A stretch of 64,000 bases of DNA from Cyclobacteriaceae bacterium (GTDB lineage: Bacteria; Bacteroidota; Bacteroidia; Cytophagales; Cyclobacteriaceae). Of the stretch, positions 16,273 through 24,974 are shown in pieces. Made by a program: the position numbers and the translations under genes. The notes beneath the pieces were generated by a model that worked only from the letters and a program-made list of their open reading frames with translations, did not search any database and was not told the origin of the DNA. Position 1 is the stretch's first letter. Every line of letters starts with the position of its first letter. Location: contig JAFIEV010000067.1 of the NCBI GenBank assembly GCA_020832305.1, positions 186,001-250,000 on the forward strand, in the 5' to 3' direction.

Positions 16273-16509
16273 ATGATGCTTTTCCAGGGCGCCATCGGCA
16301 AATACATCATGATAGCAGGCATTGTTCTGTTTGCGCTGGGCTTTATTGTCTATCTTCTTGAAAAGGGGAACTTCCCTCTTTTCCGCTTGCCGGGAGATAT
16401 CCATATCAAGAAAGAAAATTTCAGCTTTCACTTTCCCATAGTAAGTGGTTTGTTGATAAGCCTGGTTTTAAGTCTTTTGCTGTATCTGTTAAGCCGTTTT
16501 TTCAGGTGA
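16273..16509 (+). CDS. DUF2905 family small membrane protein
   Basis: About 78 residues with two membrane helices (YIMIAGIVLFALGFIVYLL and FPIVSGLLISLVLSLLLYLL) joined by the family signature FPLFRLPGDIHIKKENFSFH. DUF2905 proteins are widespread and of unknown function. Starts at 16273, 16276 (ATG) or 16309 (ATG) are possible; the promoter directly in front favours a leaderless ATG at 16276 or the later one. The gene converges with the hydrolase gene at 16570. Confidence 0.88.
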   Translation: MMLFQGAIGKYIMIAGIVLFALGFIVYLLEKGNFPLFRLPGDIHIKKENFSFHFPIVSGLLISLVLSLLLYLLSRFFR

Positions 16510-16569
16510 GAATCCGGGTGATCTGCAAGAAGCTTTATGGCAGAAAGTCAAGACCCTGAAATATTATTT

Positions 16570-17364
16570 TCATTTGTTTAGCAGTTCAACCATTCGTTGA
16601 ATCGAAGCCCTGGTAGCAGCTTTACTGTCTTCATTGCCATCAGGATCATCTCCTGCCCTCATATAAGCATGCCCTGCACCAGGATAAATTACATAATCAT
16701 ATTTCTTACCTGCCTTGTTCATCATTTCAGATGTTTTTTCTATGGTTGCATTTACACGCTGGTCGTTTTCTCCGTAAAATCCATAGACCGGAACATTAAT
16801 TTTCTGAATTTCCTCCAATTCGGATGGACCTGTCCCATAAAACACCATAGCCATTCGTATGGCAGGATTGTTGGTGGCAAATCGAAAAGACTGAGAACCT
16901 CCCCAGCAAAAACCTGTAACACTCACCCTTCCGTCGGCACCAGGAACGGCAGAAATGTAGGCTACTACTGCATGTAAATCTGAAGTTACCTGATCAGGAT
17001 CGAGCTTATAAATGCCGTTTCTTGCTTCATCTGCGTCTTGAAAATCCCGGGTACTGGATATATTTTCATCAAAATCAGAAAGCAGGTCAGGTGCGATGGC
17101 CAGAAAACCCTCGGCAGCCAGCTTATCAGCCATACTCCTCACCCAGTCGGTTAAGCCCCGGTTTTCGTGAATCACAACTACCGCCTGAGCATTGGAAGAA
17201 ACTTCCGGAAAAGCGACAAAAGCCCTGATACTGCGGTCCCCGGATGAAATATTAACCCACTCGTGGTGTCTGGGAGATTCCTCAAGCATTTTGAGGGCAA
17301 AATCCTGCGCCTGAACATCAAAGGTGAAAATAAAAATGACGGAAAATAAGAAAAGCTTTTTCAT
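16570..17364 (-). CDS. Exported dienelactone hydrolase family protein
   Basis: 264 residues from the ATG at 17364; an earlier start would place charged residues before the signal peptide (MKKLFLFSVIFIFTFDVQAQ). The alpha/beta-hydrolase core shows VVVIHENRGLTDWVR (oxyanion region), the nucleophile Cys153 in GFCWGGSQ, Asp201 in YGENDQRV and His232 in PGAGHAYM, a complete Cys-Asp-His triad. Dienelactone hydrolases open lactone rings in aromatic degradation, but many exported members have other ester substrates. It is a single gene on its strand, facing the DUF2905 gene tail to tail. Confidence 0.9.
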   Translation of the reverse strand: MKKLFLFSVIFIFTFDVQAQDFALKMLEESPRHHEWVNISSGDRSIRAFVAFPEVSSNAQAVVVIHENRGLTDWVRSMADKLAAEGFLAIAPDLLSDFDENISSTRDFQDADEARNGIYKLDPDQVTSDLHAVVAYISAVPGADGRVSVTGFCWGGSQSFRFATNNPAIRMAMVFYGTGPSELEEIQKINVPVYGFYGENDQRVNATIEKTSEMMNKAGKKYDYVIYPGAGHAYMRAGDDPDGNEDSKAATRASIQRMVELLNK

Positions 17365-17617
17365 GGGTATACATTTTAACATTAACATCCTCCAACACGA
17401 AGATTAACCCTGTAAGCCTATCTTATGTTATGGTAATTTTCAACAGCAAAATTGTCATATGCAATATGTATTGGTTTTGGATCTCCCTGAATCAATTGCC
17501 AGCCATTAGTATGTCGGATTAAATGTTTATTTCATTACAAGTAATTTATTTTTATCGCTTCCTGCTTTTTTAATTTTTTTAGACTATTTTGTAATAGACA
17601 ATAAATAGAAAGAAGTT

Positions 17618-19729
17618 TTGACACTGTTTTACTTCATATATTTTTTTTCAACCCTACAGGTTGGTGCCAGTCAAAGCGACAGTCTGCGACAGCTCCTGTC
17701 TATGTCTAATGCCGATACAACTAAAATTTTACTGTTAACTGAGCTTGCCTTTTCACACAATTCGCACGACAGTTTACTTAAGTATGGGTTAAAGACAATG
17801 GAATTGTCAACAAGTATAAACTTTGATAAAGGTACAGGCAGGGCCTACTGGCTTCTTGGTGTCAGTAACTATTACAGGGGAAATATTGATTCCTCTCAGC
17901 ATTTATTAGAAAAGGCATTGGTTTATGCCACTAAATCAAATGATATAGAAAATATTGGAAAGGTTTTAAATTCCATGGCCAATATTGCCAATTATTACCG
18001 CCGCAATCGCAGTCATGCCATTGATTTATACTATAAAAGCCTGGATATCAGAGAAAAAACCGGGGATCTCTTTGGCGCTGCCATAACATCAAATAACATC
18101 GCCTATGCATTTTTTCAAAACAATAACCTTGAAAAGGCATTTGAATATTTCCACAGAAGTCTGAATTACCGCAAAAAGTCAGGTAATATGCACACTTCCG
18201 CAACATTATTTGCAGATTTAGCTGAAGCCTGGTTAAGTGTTGGACATTACGATTCTGCTAAATTTTATCTTGACAATGGAAAGGCCATAGGAAAAGCAAA
18301 CAATGACCATTTTGGGCTGACCAATATTTATAAAAACAAAGTAAGCTATTTTTTACACTTTCAGCAGAAAGACAGCACCATGTTTTATCTGAGAGAAGGT
18401 ATACGCGAATCAAGATTAGCCCAAAACCCCGATCGTGAAGTCTTATTTCTCATACTTATTGCCAGACAACTCAACATTGATAAGTCATACGAGTCCTCCA
18501 TCGACCATGCTGCACTGGCTATAGAAAAAAACAAAAAAATTAACCGGCTGGATTACCAGCGTGATGCCAGCGAAGTAATGGCGAAGGCATATGAAGGATT
18601 AAAAGATTTTGCCAATGCCTACAAGATGCTTGTACTTAACAAACAACTCAATGATACCCTAAACCAAATTTATCTGACCCAGGAAGCGCTGAGCAAAGAG
18701 TATGAGTATAATCTCAAGCAAATTGAACTTTTGAATGAAAATGAAAAGCTATTATTAAACCGAAAACTGGAACAACAAAAATGGAAGGTCAGGTACGTAA
18801 CGATTATTGCAGCTGCTTTCTTTATTATTGCCTATTTTTTATTGCGCAGTAATAAGATACGAAAAAAGGCCAATGCTGAATTACAACTTAAGCAATTGCA
18901 GATAGAAGAAAAAAACAATGAGATTGCTGCACAGAATGATATGTTGATTAATCAGCAAAAAATCATCAACGAAATTAATAGCGGACTGGAAACAAAGGTC
19001 ATGCAAAGAACCAGGGAACTTAGAGAAACGGTTAAAAACCTTGCTCAGCAGAATACCAGCCTTGAGCAGTTTTCTTTTATGGTCTCTCATAACCTCAGGG
19101 CCCCAATTGCCAGAATGCAGGGATTGGTGAATCTTTTAAATATCACTGGTCATCATTCGGAAGAAACCAGTTTAATGTTAAAAAAGCTTGATGAATCTTC
19201 GGCTGAGGTTGACGGCATTATAAAAGACCTTACTCAAATTATTTCAATAAGAAAAAACCATGATGCGCTGAAAGAAAAAATAGACATAAAGGAAACATTT
19301 GAAAAAATTATTGCCCATTTCAGAGAAGAAATTGATATATATCATATAGGTATCATGATCGAAATTTGTGATAATCAATCCATTTCCACCATTAGAGCAT
19401 TTTTTGAAAGTGTGATCAGTAATTTAATTTCCAATGCTATTAAATACAGGGATTATGAAAGGCCGTTAGAAATAGAGTTGACCCATCAATTAAAAAACGA
19501 ACTGCATATTATCAAAATCAGTGACAATGGCATTGGTATAGATCTTAGTATGGGAAATGACAAAAAGGTTTTTGGCTTATACCGGAGGTTTCATACCCAT
19601 GTAGAAGGAAAAGGCCTGGGCCTTTACATGGTCAAAACACAGCTTGAAAATATGGGTGGCAATATTTCAGTTAAAAGTATAGTAGGTAAGGGGACTATTT
19701 TTACTATAAGCTTGCCGGAACTGCAATAA
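17618..19729 (+). CDS. TPR sensor histidine kinase
   Basis: 703 residues. A short signal-like start is followed by about seven tetratricopeptide repeats to residue about 350 (YWLLGVSNYYRGNIDSSQHL, SNNIAYAFFQNNNLEKAFEY), then a coiled coil, one membrane helix (VTIIAAAFFIIAYFLL, about 392-407), a second coiled coil and the kinase. The phospho-acceptor is His491 in FMVSHNLRAPIARM; the ATPase has NLISNAIKY, DNGIGID and GKGLGLYMVK. The only plausible start is TTG at 17618: an in-frame TAG lies at 17606 and no ATG precedes the TPRs. No response regulator is adjacent, so it signals to an unlinked partner. Confidence 0.9.
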   Translation: MTLFYFIYFFSTLQVGASQSDSLRQLLSMSNADTTKILLLTELAFSHNSHDSLLKYGLKTMELSTSINFDKGTGRAYWLLGVSNYYRGNIDSSQHLLEKALVYATKSNDIENIGKVLNSMANIANYYRRNRSHAIDLYYKSLDIREKTGDLFGAAITSNNIAYAFFQNNNLEKAFEYFHRSLNYRKKSGNMHTSATLFADLAEAWLSVGHYDSAKFYLDNGKAIGKANNDHFGLTNIYKNKVSYFLHFQQKDSTMFYLREGIRESRLAQNPDREVLFLILIARQLNIDKSYESSIDHAALAIEKNKKINRLDYQRDASEVMAKAYEGLKDFANAYKMLVLNKQLNDTLNQIYLTQEALSKEYEYNLKQIELLNENEKLLLNRKLEQQKWKVRYVTIIAAAFFIIAYFLLRSNKIRKKANAELQLKQLQIEEKNNEIAAQNDMLINQQKIINEINSGLETKVMQRTRELRETVKNLAQQNTSLEQFSFMVSHNLRAPIARMQGLVNLLNITGHHSEETSLMLKKLDESSAEVDGIIKDLTQIISIRKNHDALKEKIDIKETFEKIIAHFREEIDIYHIGIMIEICDNQSISTIRAFFESVISNLISNAIKYRDYERPLEIELTHQLKNELHIIKISDNGIGIDLSMGNDKKVFGLYRRFHTHVEGKGLGLYMVKTQLENMGGNISVKSIVGKGTIFTISLPELQ

Positions 19730-20388
19730 AAATGCACAACAGATTGTAAAGAGACTATTTGACATAAGCTAGCGCTGCTTTATAGGCTGTTTTATAGGCG
19801 CAATTGATGATGGCGTTAAAGTGAACAGTCGACGCCCTTACAGCCTTAACAATGGCTTTTAAAGACAATCATTATCAATTTGTAAACGACTACTTTTTGA
19901 ATCAAAACTTTAGAATGTGAATATTTAACCTACTATTACCAGCCCTAATTTGCTCATTTTTGCGGATATGCCTAAAAACGATTTATAATGGGTTTGCAAA
20001 ACCTGAAAAAATGAAAAAACCTATAAGGAGTAAAAAGTTAATATTTTGACTAAATAACCTAAGACTGTACCACAAAACTGTTCTAACAGAAATGGAAAGT
20101 ATGTTTTAGATATACCATGTAACAGGATCTGATAGTTTGCCGATCCATTGTGAGCAAAATGTAGCAAATATCATAAAAGGATTACAAAAAACCCTGTTCA
20201 AATTCCAGCTATGGAGGACAACATACTTCATCTAAGCTTGAAGAATTAAATGAGCATAGACATATTACTTTAAAATATATATTTTTTGAAAGATATAAAA
20301 AATATATTTTAATCATTTAAATGAATTCATTTCAATTTCATTAAATCATGTATTTAAAAATAAATATTTATATTTTAAACATTTTTTT
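19730..20388. other. Gene-poor stretch at the left edge of the AT-rich island
   Basis: No intact gene. On the minus strand 19755-19870 reads as a 35-codon protein-like tail (AVRASTVHFNAIINCAYKTA, then YKAALAYVK and a stop) preceded by stop codons, possibly a gene remnant. At 20269-20312 an AT-rich near-perfect inverted repeat (TTAAAATATATATTTTTT against AAAAAATATATTTTAA) is present. Base composition turns clearly AT-rich from about 20250. Confidence 0.45.
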
Positions 20389-20426
20389 GTAGAGTACTCA
20401 TAAATATTATTTGTTGAGTACTCTAC
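20389..20426. promoter_or_regulatory. Inverted pair of GAGTACTC palindromes upstream of two small genes
   Basis: GTAGAGTACTCA (20389-20400) and TGAGTACTCTAC (20415-20426) are perfect inverted copies around a 14-nt spacer, and each arm contains the 8-bp palindrome GAGTACTC. A third GAGTACTC lies at 20561-20568, at the start of the following reading frame. The 24-bp spacing of the first two suits binding of dimers on nearly the same face of DNA; a hairpin is the alternative. Confidence 0.5.
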
Positions 20427-20540
20427 AATTTTAATAAATAAAAAAATACTACAATGACAATCAACTAGTTATAAATATTCAATTAATTTCTTCAATAAAT
20501 TTTATTTTTCACTAAATAATTTATATTTTTGAAGTCCAAT

Positions 20541-20780
20541 ATGAACTTTATGATTTATATGAGTACTCGTAGAAAACTAACACAACAATATATTTACAAG
20601 GCGCTAACGCAAAGACCTATTATCAAATCTGAAGGTGAATCCAATCCGTTGGTTGATTCATTGATCGAGGAAGTAAATACAGATTATAAAATTGAAATAC
20701 ATTGGAAAAACGAACCGCCTCAAACTTTTACCAGCAATGAATTTCGTGCAATACTTAATTCAGGAAATGAAATTTTATAA
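20541..20780 (+). CDS. Small hypothetical protein, first of a pair
   Basis: About 79 residues from the ATG at 20541; 20550 or 20559 (MSTRRKLTQQY) are equally possible. The product is charged, with LIEEVNTDYKIEIHWKNEPP and a helical end, and has no signal peptide. I do not recognise it. A -7-like box TATTTTTG (20524-20531) lies just in front, so the message would have almost no leader. The next small gene follows 24 bp later, and a terminator after that one suggests a two-gene unit at the edge of the island. The GAGTACTC site at 20561 falls within its first codons. Confidence 0.5.
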   Translation: MNFMIYMSTRRKLTQQYIYKALTQRPIIKSEGESNPLVDSLIEEVNTDYKIEIHWKNEPPQTFTSNEFRAILNSGNEIL

Positions 20781-20804
20781 TAATCTATAAACCATTTAAT
20801 ATAT

Positions 20805-21011
20805 ATGTGCAGACGAAAAATAAATGAAGAAATGGCATGCAAAGAAAGAATGAGAAAAATTATAAGAATCGGTCCACCGGATAAAATGCTGGATGATCTT
20901 CTCTATGACGTTAACAACAAACAAGTTATTATACTTGTCAAACGAAGAGAAGATAAATTTGACAATTTTAAATTTCGTTCTGAAGAAGATGAATTGTTTG
21001 ATAAGTTTTAA
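20805..21011 (+). CDS. Small hypothetical protein, second of a pair
   Basis: 68 residues, strongly charged (basic first half with RRKINEEMACKERMRKIIR, acidic tail RSEEDELFDKF), with a possible strand pair around QVIILVKRRED. The family is not recognised. It lies 24 bp downstream of the first small gene and 17 bp upstream of a terminator, so the two are probably co-expressed. Size and pairing recall toxin-antitoxin or phage-type regulator pairs, but nothing in the sequence confirms this. Confidence 0.45.
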   Translation: MCRRKINEEMACKERMRKIIRIGPPDKMLDDLLYDVNNKQVIILVKRREDKFDNFKFRSEEDELFDKF

Positions 21012-21028
21012 ATAAAACCATATTTTAT

Positions 21029-21063
21029 AAAGACCCTTTTTTAGTAACTAAATTAGGGTCTTT
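21029..21063. terminator. Bidirectional-looking terminator after the small gene pair
   Basis: AAAGACCCT (21029-21037) pairs with AGGGTCTTT (21055-21063); T runs flank the stem on either strand, so it may end both the plus-strand pair and the minus-strand decayed frame. Confidence 0.75.
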
Positions 21064-21173
21064 TAAATTATTAAAGGCAAACTTATAAATGGCTGTAAAT
21101 CAAAACTTATTTATATAAAAATAAAATGTTTTTTAAAGGGTAATAGCTAAACTTTAAATTATATATTGTCATT

Positions 21174-21478
21174 CTATTTGTTTCCTAATAATTGTTTCCA
21201 ATCTTTACCACGTAGAATAAATTCTGGTATTTGTTTGGAAATATCATCGTCATTCTCTTTTACAAACATAGTTAATTCTGAGTCTAACCACAATATAAAA
21301 CACAATACGGCCTTCCAATTTTTTTATTCATAATCAAAGAAGTTTTACCAGCATCTCCAAATTGATATGAATCACTAAATGAAATAATATCTTTTTGTAG
21401 CACGTGCTTATTATACTGTTCGCATAAATACCTCAACTCCAATATTTTATATATGATTTTGGCAGCTAGGCTTTTAGT
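21174..21478 (-). pseudogene. Frameshifted C-terminal remnant downstream of the Trypco2 gene
   Basis: Two minus-strand frames join to give one protein-like tail. Upstream part: LAAKIIYKILELRYLCEQYN, then a stretch with SFSDSYQFGDAGKTSL and IGRPYCVLY. After a frame change near 21310 it continues as WKAVLCFILWLDSELTMFV, ending IPEFILRGKDWKQLLGNK and TAG at 21174. The first frame runs into TAG soon after the join, and a TGA closes it upstream. Codon choice and composition suit a real former protein. The family is not recognised; it follows the Trypco2 gene by 40 bp on the same strand and may be its lost partner. Confidence 0.55.
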
Positions 21479-21517
21479 TCAAAGAGGCGGACTGATCATT
21501 TATATCTAACAAGTTAA

Positions 21518-21901
21518 TCATATAGGCAACTCATCAGGAAAATGATCAAGGGGGGACTTGCCAGACACATCTATTTTTTTTTTGCCAGCTAATTGGTATT
21601 TACCGCCACTAACAAAGTTACCGTCTTTCTCTTTATCAATGTCATTAAAATAAGTTTTTAAATCTAATGTTATTTTATGAATTTGTTGATTACTATACGT
21701 AAGGTCTCGACCAATGTCAACAATCTTTAAGTTAAGACCACCTCCAGTTTCTGTTTTCTCCTCAACAATAAAATTCACTTCAATTTTTAAACTGTCCACT
21801 TTGAATAATGGCAGTAAGTTTTTTTGTATGCGTTCCTCTTCAGATTCTATTAACTCTTGACGAACAGCATGAATAAGCGCTTTAATATTTAGATTTTCCA
21901 T
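21518..21901 (-). CDS. Trypsin-co-occurring domain (Trypco2-type) protein
   Basis: 127 residues. It begins with a helix (IKALIHAVRQELIESEEE), then VDSLKIEVNFIVEEKTETGG, GLNLKIVDIGRDLTYSN and IHKITLDLKTYF, the strand pattern of Trypco2 domains (LExE-F-V-E..GGG..-K-V...-H-K-I-x-L). Such domains are adaptors found fused to or beside trypsin-like proteases and NTPases in bacterial conflict systems. Here it stands alone with a 40-residue polar tail; the gene right after it is a broken frame. Function is therefore inferred from the family: recruitment of an effector. A good match in pattern but without a search. Confidence 0.6.
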   Translation of the reverse strand: MENLNIKALIHAVRQELIESEEERIQKNLLPLFKVDSLKIEVNFIVEEKTETGGGLNLKIVDIGRDLTYSNQQIHKITLDLKTYFNDIDKEKDGNFVSGGKYQLAGKKKIDVSGKSPLDHFPDELPI

Positions 21902-22078
21902 TTTGATTAATTTACAACAATATAATCGTGATACTGAATATCAAGTTTTAAGGCTAAGATAGCAATAACTTAGTTAATTTCTTTGTCTTAAAAAAACATA
22001 TGTCAAATACAAAAGGGTTGTACGTGAAAATCACACCCAAAATACTGTTGTTATCGGCAATTAAATATGTACAATAAT

Positions 22079-22727
22079 CGGGACAGGCAAAGGAATTACA
22101 CCCACACCTTCTCACAGAACTCCCATTTAGTCGGGTCGTGAAAGTCTACCTTCACACAACCTTTCCCGTTTTTCGGGAGCTCTTCATGTTTATAAATCGC
22201 TTCGGCTTTAATATACCTATAGTTGAACCAATTTTCAATGTTCGAATAAGTTGGGAGTTGACTTGTACTGCTGATTCAGACATCTGACTGCTGCCAATTT
22301 GTAAAGTCGTTTCTCCAATTTCACCCATTTGTGCAGGCGGTGGTTGAGTTGATTCCATACTTCGCGCATGGATTCTCCTCTACGCTTGTGGTAGTAGATG
22401 AGCAACCCTCTGATAATAGTATTGAGACGTTGGACAATCTCCCGTGTGAGCTTGCGCCACTTGTGGAATTGCAAATCTCTGAAATTGGCCAGTATCGATG
22501 TTCTGGATTTAATGCTCACAAACATACCTGGTAGTAGCATGCCCCGTCCTTTGATGGCCTGCATGGATGCCTTGATGGTGATCCCTAGAAAGTCATACTT
22601 CCGGTTATACTTGGTCGCTAGCTAACCAGGAAGGTTTACTATTTTGGTCTTTACAGGGTGCAAATCCAGATGATAGGCTTTCATGCATTGAGGTATTTGC
22701 CATCTAATGAAACCTTTTGCCATTTTG
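22079..22727 (-). mobile_element. Decayed group II intron, 3' part with broken reverse transcriptase/maturase
   Basis: Minus-strand frame 22727-22235 reads as the end of an intron-encoded protein: LHPVKTKIVNLPG, an in-frame TAG near 22623, then KYDFLGITIKAS (RT motif 7), RLNTIIRGLLIYYHKR and LHKWVKLEKRLYKL of the maturase X domain. The 5' two thirds of the gene is missing. After its stop, an RNA-like 3' end follows: GAGCTCCC (22192-22185) faces GGGAGTTC (22124-22117) as an expanded domain V, then TTCTGTGAGAAGGTGTGGGT and GCCTGTCCCG, which aligns with the 3' end of the intron at 24975. It is inactive. Confidence 0.8.
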
Positions 22728-22920
22728 TGTACATAAAGTGATTTCTATTGGTAGGTTACATAGATTTCAACTTTGCACAAAATGAGTTTTAAAGTACAAT
22801 CGACTTCCGTTTAAGTGCTGTGGTGGCTTGGAAGCACTAATCTTTCAGTTAGCACAAAGTTTCTTAGGACAACTATAGGCAGGTCTTTAACTAAAGTAGA
22901 TAATTTTTAAATTATTCAAA
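22728..22920. other. Short gap without recognisable features
   Basis: No gene, repeat or RNA can be supported between the truncated intron and the zinc-ribbon gene; it may be further intron or target remnant. Confidence 0.4.
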
Positions 22921-23412
22921 TTAACCTCTATCAATTATTGCTTGGTTTAAACTATTAACTATTTTATCAATATACTCTTTATTTTCTGATGTAATTGTTT
23001 TTACTTGACCTGAATTATTCAAAATAGATACAAAATATTTTGTCTTGTAAAAATTAAGAAAAAAAAACCCAACTATAAAAATTATACATGAATCTAAATA
23101 TCTATAGCCCGTTAACCAATCTTCAATAAAGCCAAAATCGAAAATTGCTTGAAAAATTGCAAAAATAAAAATTATAAATGGTATAATAGGCGCTGGAACA
23201 TCAAGTTCTAAGGATACAGATGTGATATCTTTCATTGCATAAGTATTGTTAAAAGCTTTAAATCTTGTTAAAGATATTAACACTTGATCATCTTGAAAAT
23301 AAACTTTATCGGTTTCAATACGCTCCTTTAGTAGATCAGAACCACAATGTTTACACTTAATCGCAGATACCTTTATCTCCTCTGAACAAAATGGGCATAT
23401 TTTAACTTCCAT
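22921..23412 (-). CDS. Zinc-ribbon membrane protein with DUF6232-like domain
   Basis: 163 residues. Residues 6-23 are a zinc ribbon with two CxxC pairs (Cys6/Cys9 and Cys20/Cys23 in CPFC and CKHC). Then VYFQDDQVLISLTRFKAFNN and TYAMKDITSVSLELDV resemble DUF6232, a small bacterial domain whose strands carry a conserved Y-x-x-x-x-I-T-S-V. Two membrane helices follow (FIIFIFAIFQAIFDFGFI and CIIFIVGFFFLNFY), and the end has a further strand and helix. Function is unknown. It is surrounded by long non-coding stretches and an intron remnant within the accessory island. Confidence 0.6.
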   Translation of the reverse strand: MEVKICPFCSEEIKVSAIKCKHCGSDLLKERIETDKVYFQDDQVLISLTRFKAFNNTYAMKDITSVSLELDVPAPIIPFIIFIFAIFQAIFDFGFIEDWLTGYRYLDSCIIFIVGFFFLNFYKTKYFVSILNNSGQVKTITSENKEYIDKIVNSLNQAIIDRG

Positions 23413-23807
23413 ATTTTATCTGGTTGTGTTTTCCTATATTAAATTATTGGCAACTACTTTATTCAATAATATTTCTATTATAATTAGAAACTATATCGCT
23501 ATAATATCATTAGCCTTTTTTAATTTTATAACCTAATTTTTTCTTACATCATCATAAATTTAGTCAATTTTGAAACTCTAAGAACATCTATATGTGCTTT
23601 ACTCGACCGTGTTTCAATTCTTACATCCCAAAACCGACTCTTTAAATTTTAATTCCTTGTCTTCAAAACTGTAAATCAAATTCAGCTAAGTGTACCTAAA
23701 CCAATTTAAACCAAAAGACTAATTGATAAAATGGGTCTATTTTACAAAAAGCTAAATTACTATCTAATTGATAATCTGTTTTATAAAAACTTTTGTGTTT
23801 ATCAAGT
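23413..23807. other. AT-rich non-coding stretch
   Basis: No open frame of protein character. It lies upstream of the zinc-ribbon gene and leads into a diverged copy of the island repeat. Confidence 0.5.
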
Positions 23808-23922
23808 TGGCTGCTCTTTAAAGTTCCGCAACTTCATTCCCATTTTACATGAATAGGAAGACGATTTGTCATTAAATATAATGATTGTGAAATTATGAAC
23901 AAATATAAATCATATGATACTA
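23808..23922 (+). repeat. Island repeat, short diverged copy A
   Basis: GCTCTTTAAAGTTCCGC, GAATAGGAAGACGATTTGT and AAATTATGAACAAATA are shared, with scattered differences, with the last 110 bp or so of the long copies at 31226-31690 and 37749-38205, in the same orientation. The first 300 bp of the long copies is not recognisable here. Confidence 0.7.
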
Positions 23923-23926
23923 TACT

Positions 23927-23996
23927 ATAACGAGCTGAAACGCTTAATAAACCACAGACTGCCAAATGTTTTACACGTTGTTATCGGTTCGGCTTT
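23927..23996. repeat. Possible short cassette-type imperfect hairpin after mrr
   Basis: ATAACGAGCTGAAACG near 23928 can pair imperfectly with CGTTGTTATCGG at 23973-23984, just 3' of the mrr gene. GTTGTTATCGG recurs exactly at 22046-22056. This is weaker than the hairpins at 33013 and 36769. Confidence 0.3.
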
Positions 23997-24012
23997 TATT
24001 CCTATCATCATT

Positions 24013-24930
24013 TTATTCCTCTCCAAAATAGTCACTGTCAAGTTTTTTCAGTTCGTAAGTCTGTTGAGTTGTACAACCTAGACTATAATCTATCATAAGT
24101 TGAGCCAATTGTTCTCCGTCAATGAGTACAATTTTTGTTTCGTTTCTTGGTGCGTAATCCAACGCTTCTTTTGTGAAATTTGAAGTCGTTATAAAAATTC
24201 CTTTTTTTGCACCTTGTCCTGCAAGTGCTCCTACAAATTTTTGAATCTCAGGCCTACCAACTACATTTCCAGTTTTCCAGCGTTTTGCTTGAATGTAAAT
24301 TATATCAAGTCCGAGTTTGTCTTCTTTAATTGTTCCGTCAATTCCTTCGTCACCACTTTTCCCCATTGCTTTTCCAGCATCTTTAATCGAACCACCGTAT
24401 CCCATTTTAACTAACAATTCGACAACTAATCTCTCAAAAAATGCAGGTGTAAGTTCAATAACTTTGTTTAGTAATTCAGATGCTAATGATTTTCTGATTC
24501 TCTGGTATGCTTTATCAAGATTCTCTTCAGGAGTCTGTTCGTGAAGTTCTGTTTTTGCAATCTCTTCTTCGGTTTCGTTGCCATTGCGTGAAGCATTTTG
24601 AAATTCTAAAAATGCAGGGAATTGTCTTAAATATTTTGCGTCAATTCGGTCAGGATTTTTTGAAAGTGTCTGTCTGCCAAGATCTGTAATTACAAAAGTC
24701 GCACGTTTCGGTGAGTCAAGAAGACCTGCCTTTTTTAAATATGTTTTTGCCCAACCAACTCTGTTGTCAAAAATTGCTTGACTACCGCTTGCTAAAAGTT
24801 CTTTCCTTTCTTCGTCAGTAACTTCAAACTCAGTCGCTAAGTTTTCAATTATATCTCTGTATTTATGCTCTTGTCCGTCCGAAACGGATTTTAACAAAGG
24901 AAGCATTAATGTTTGGTAATCAGGTATCAT
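24013..24930 (-). CDS. mrr: Mrr-family type IV restriction endonuclease
   Basis: 305 residues from the ATG at 24930 (MIPDYQTLMLPLLKSVSDGQ); an upstream ATG would add six residues. Residues 1-95 are the Mrr winged-helix domain (NRVGWAKTYLKKAGLLDSP, then ITDLGRQTL). The catalytic domain starts near 160: FFERLVVELLVKMGYGG, the metal ligand Asp198 in GDEGIDG and QAK at 214-216 in IYIQAKRWK, the D...QxK form of the PD-(D/E)xK fold. Mrr enzymes cut DNA carrying foreign methylation. It lies beyond an intron from hsdM, same strand, so a type I modification system and a methyl-dependent nuclease sit together; its specificity must spare the host's own marks. Confidence 0.93.
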   Translation of the reverse strand: MIPDYQTLMLPLLKSVSDGQEHKYRDIIENLATEFEVTDEERKELLASGSQAIFDNRVGWAKTYLKKAGLLDSPKRATFVITDLGRQTLSKNPDRIDAKYLRQFPAFLEFQNASRNGNETEEEIAKTELHEQTPEENLDKAYQRIRKSLASELLNKVIELTPAFFERLVVELLVKMGYGGSIKDAGKAMGKSGDEGIDGTIKEDKLGLDIIYIQAKRWKTGNVVGRPEIQKFVGALAGQGAKKGIFITTSNFTKEALDYAPRNETKIVLIDGEQLAQLMIDYSLGCTTQQTYELKKLDSDYFGEE

Positions 24931-24974
24931 ATTATCTCTTACTTTCATTTCCTTATTATGTTGCTGTGTCGACT

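Noticed and set aside
20541-21011. Calling the two small genes a toxin-antitoxin system
   Set aside because: Only size, pairing and palindromes suggest this; no known toxin or antitoxin motif is visible.
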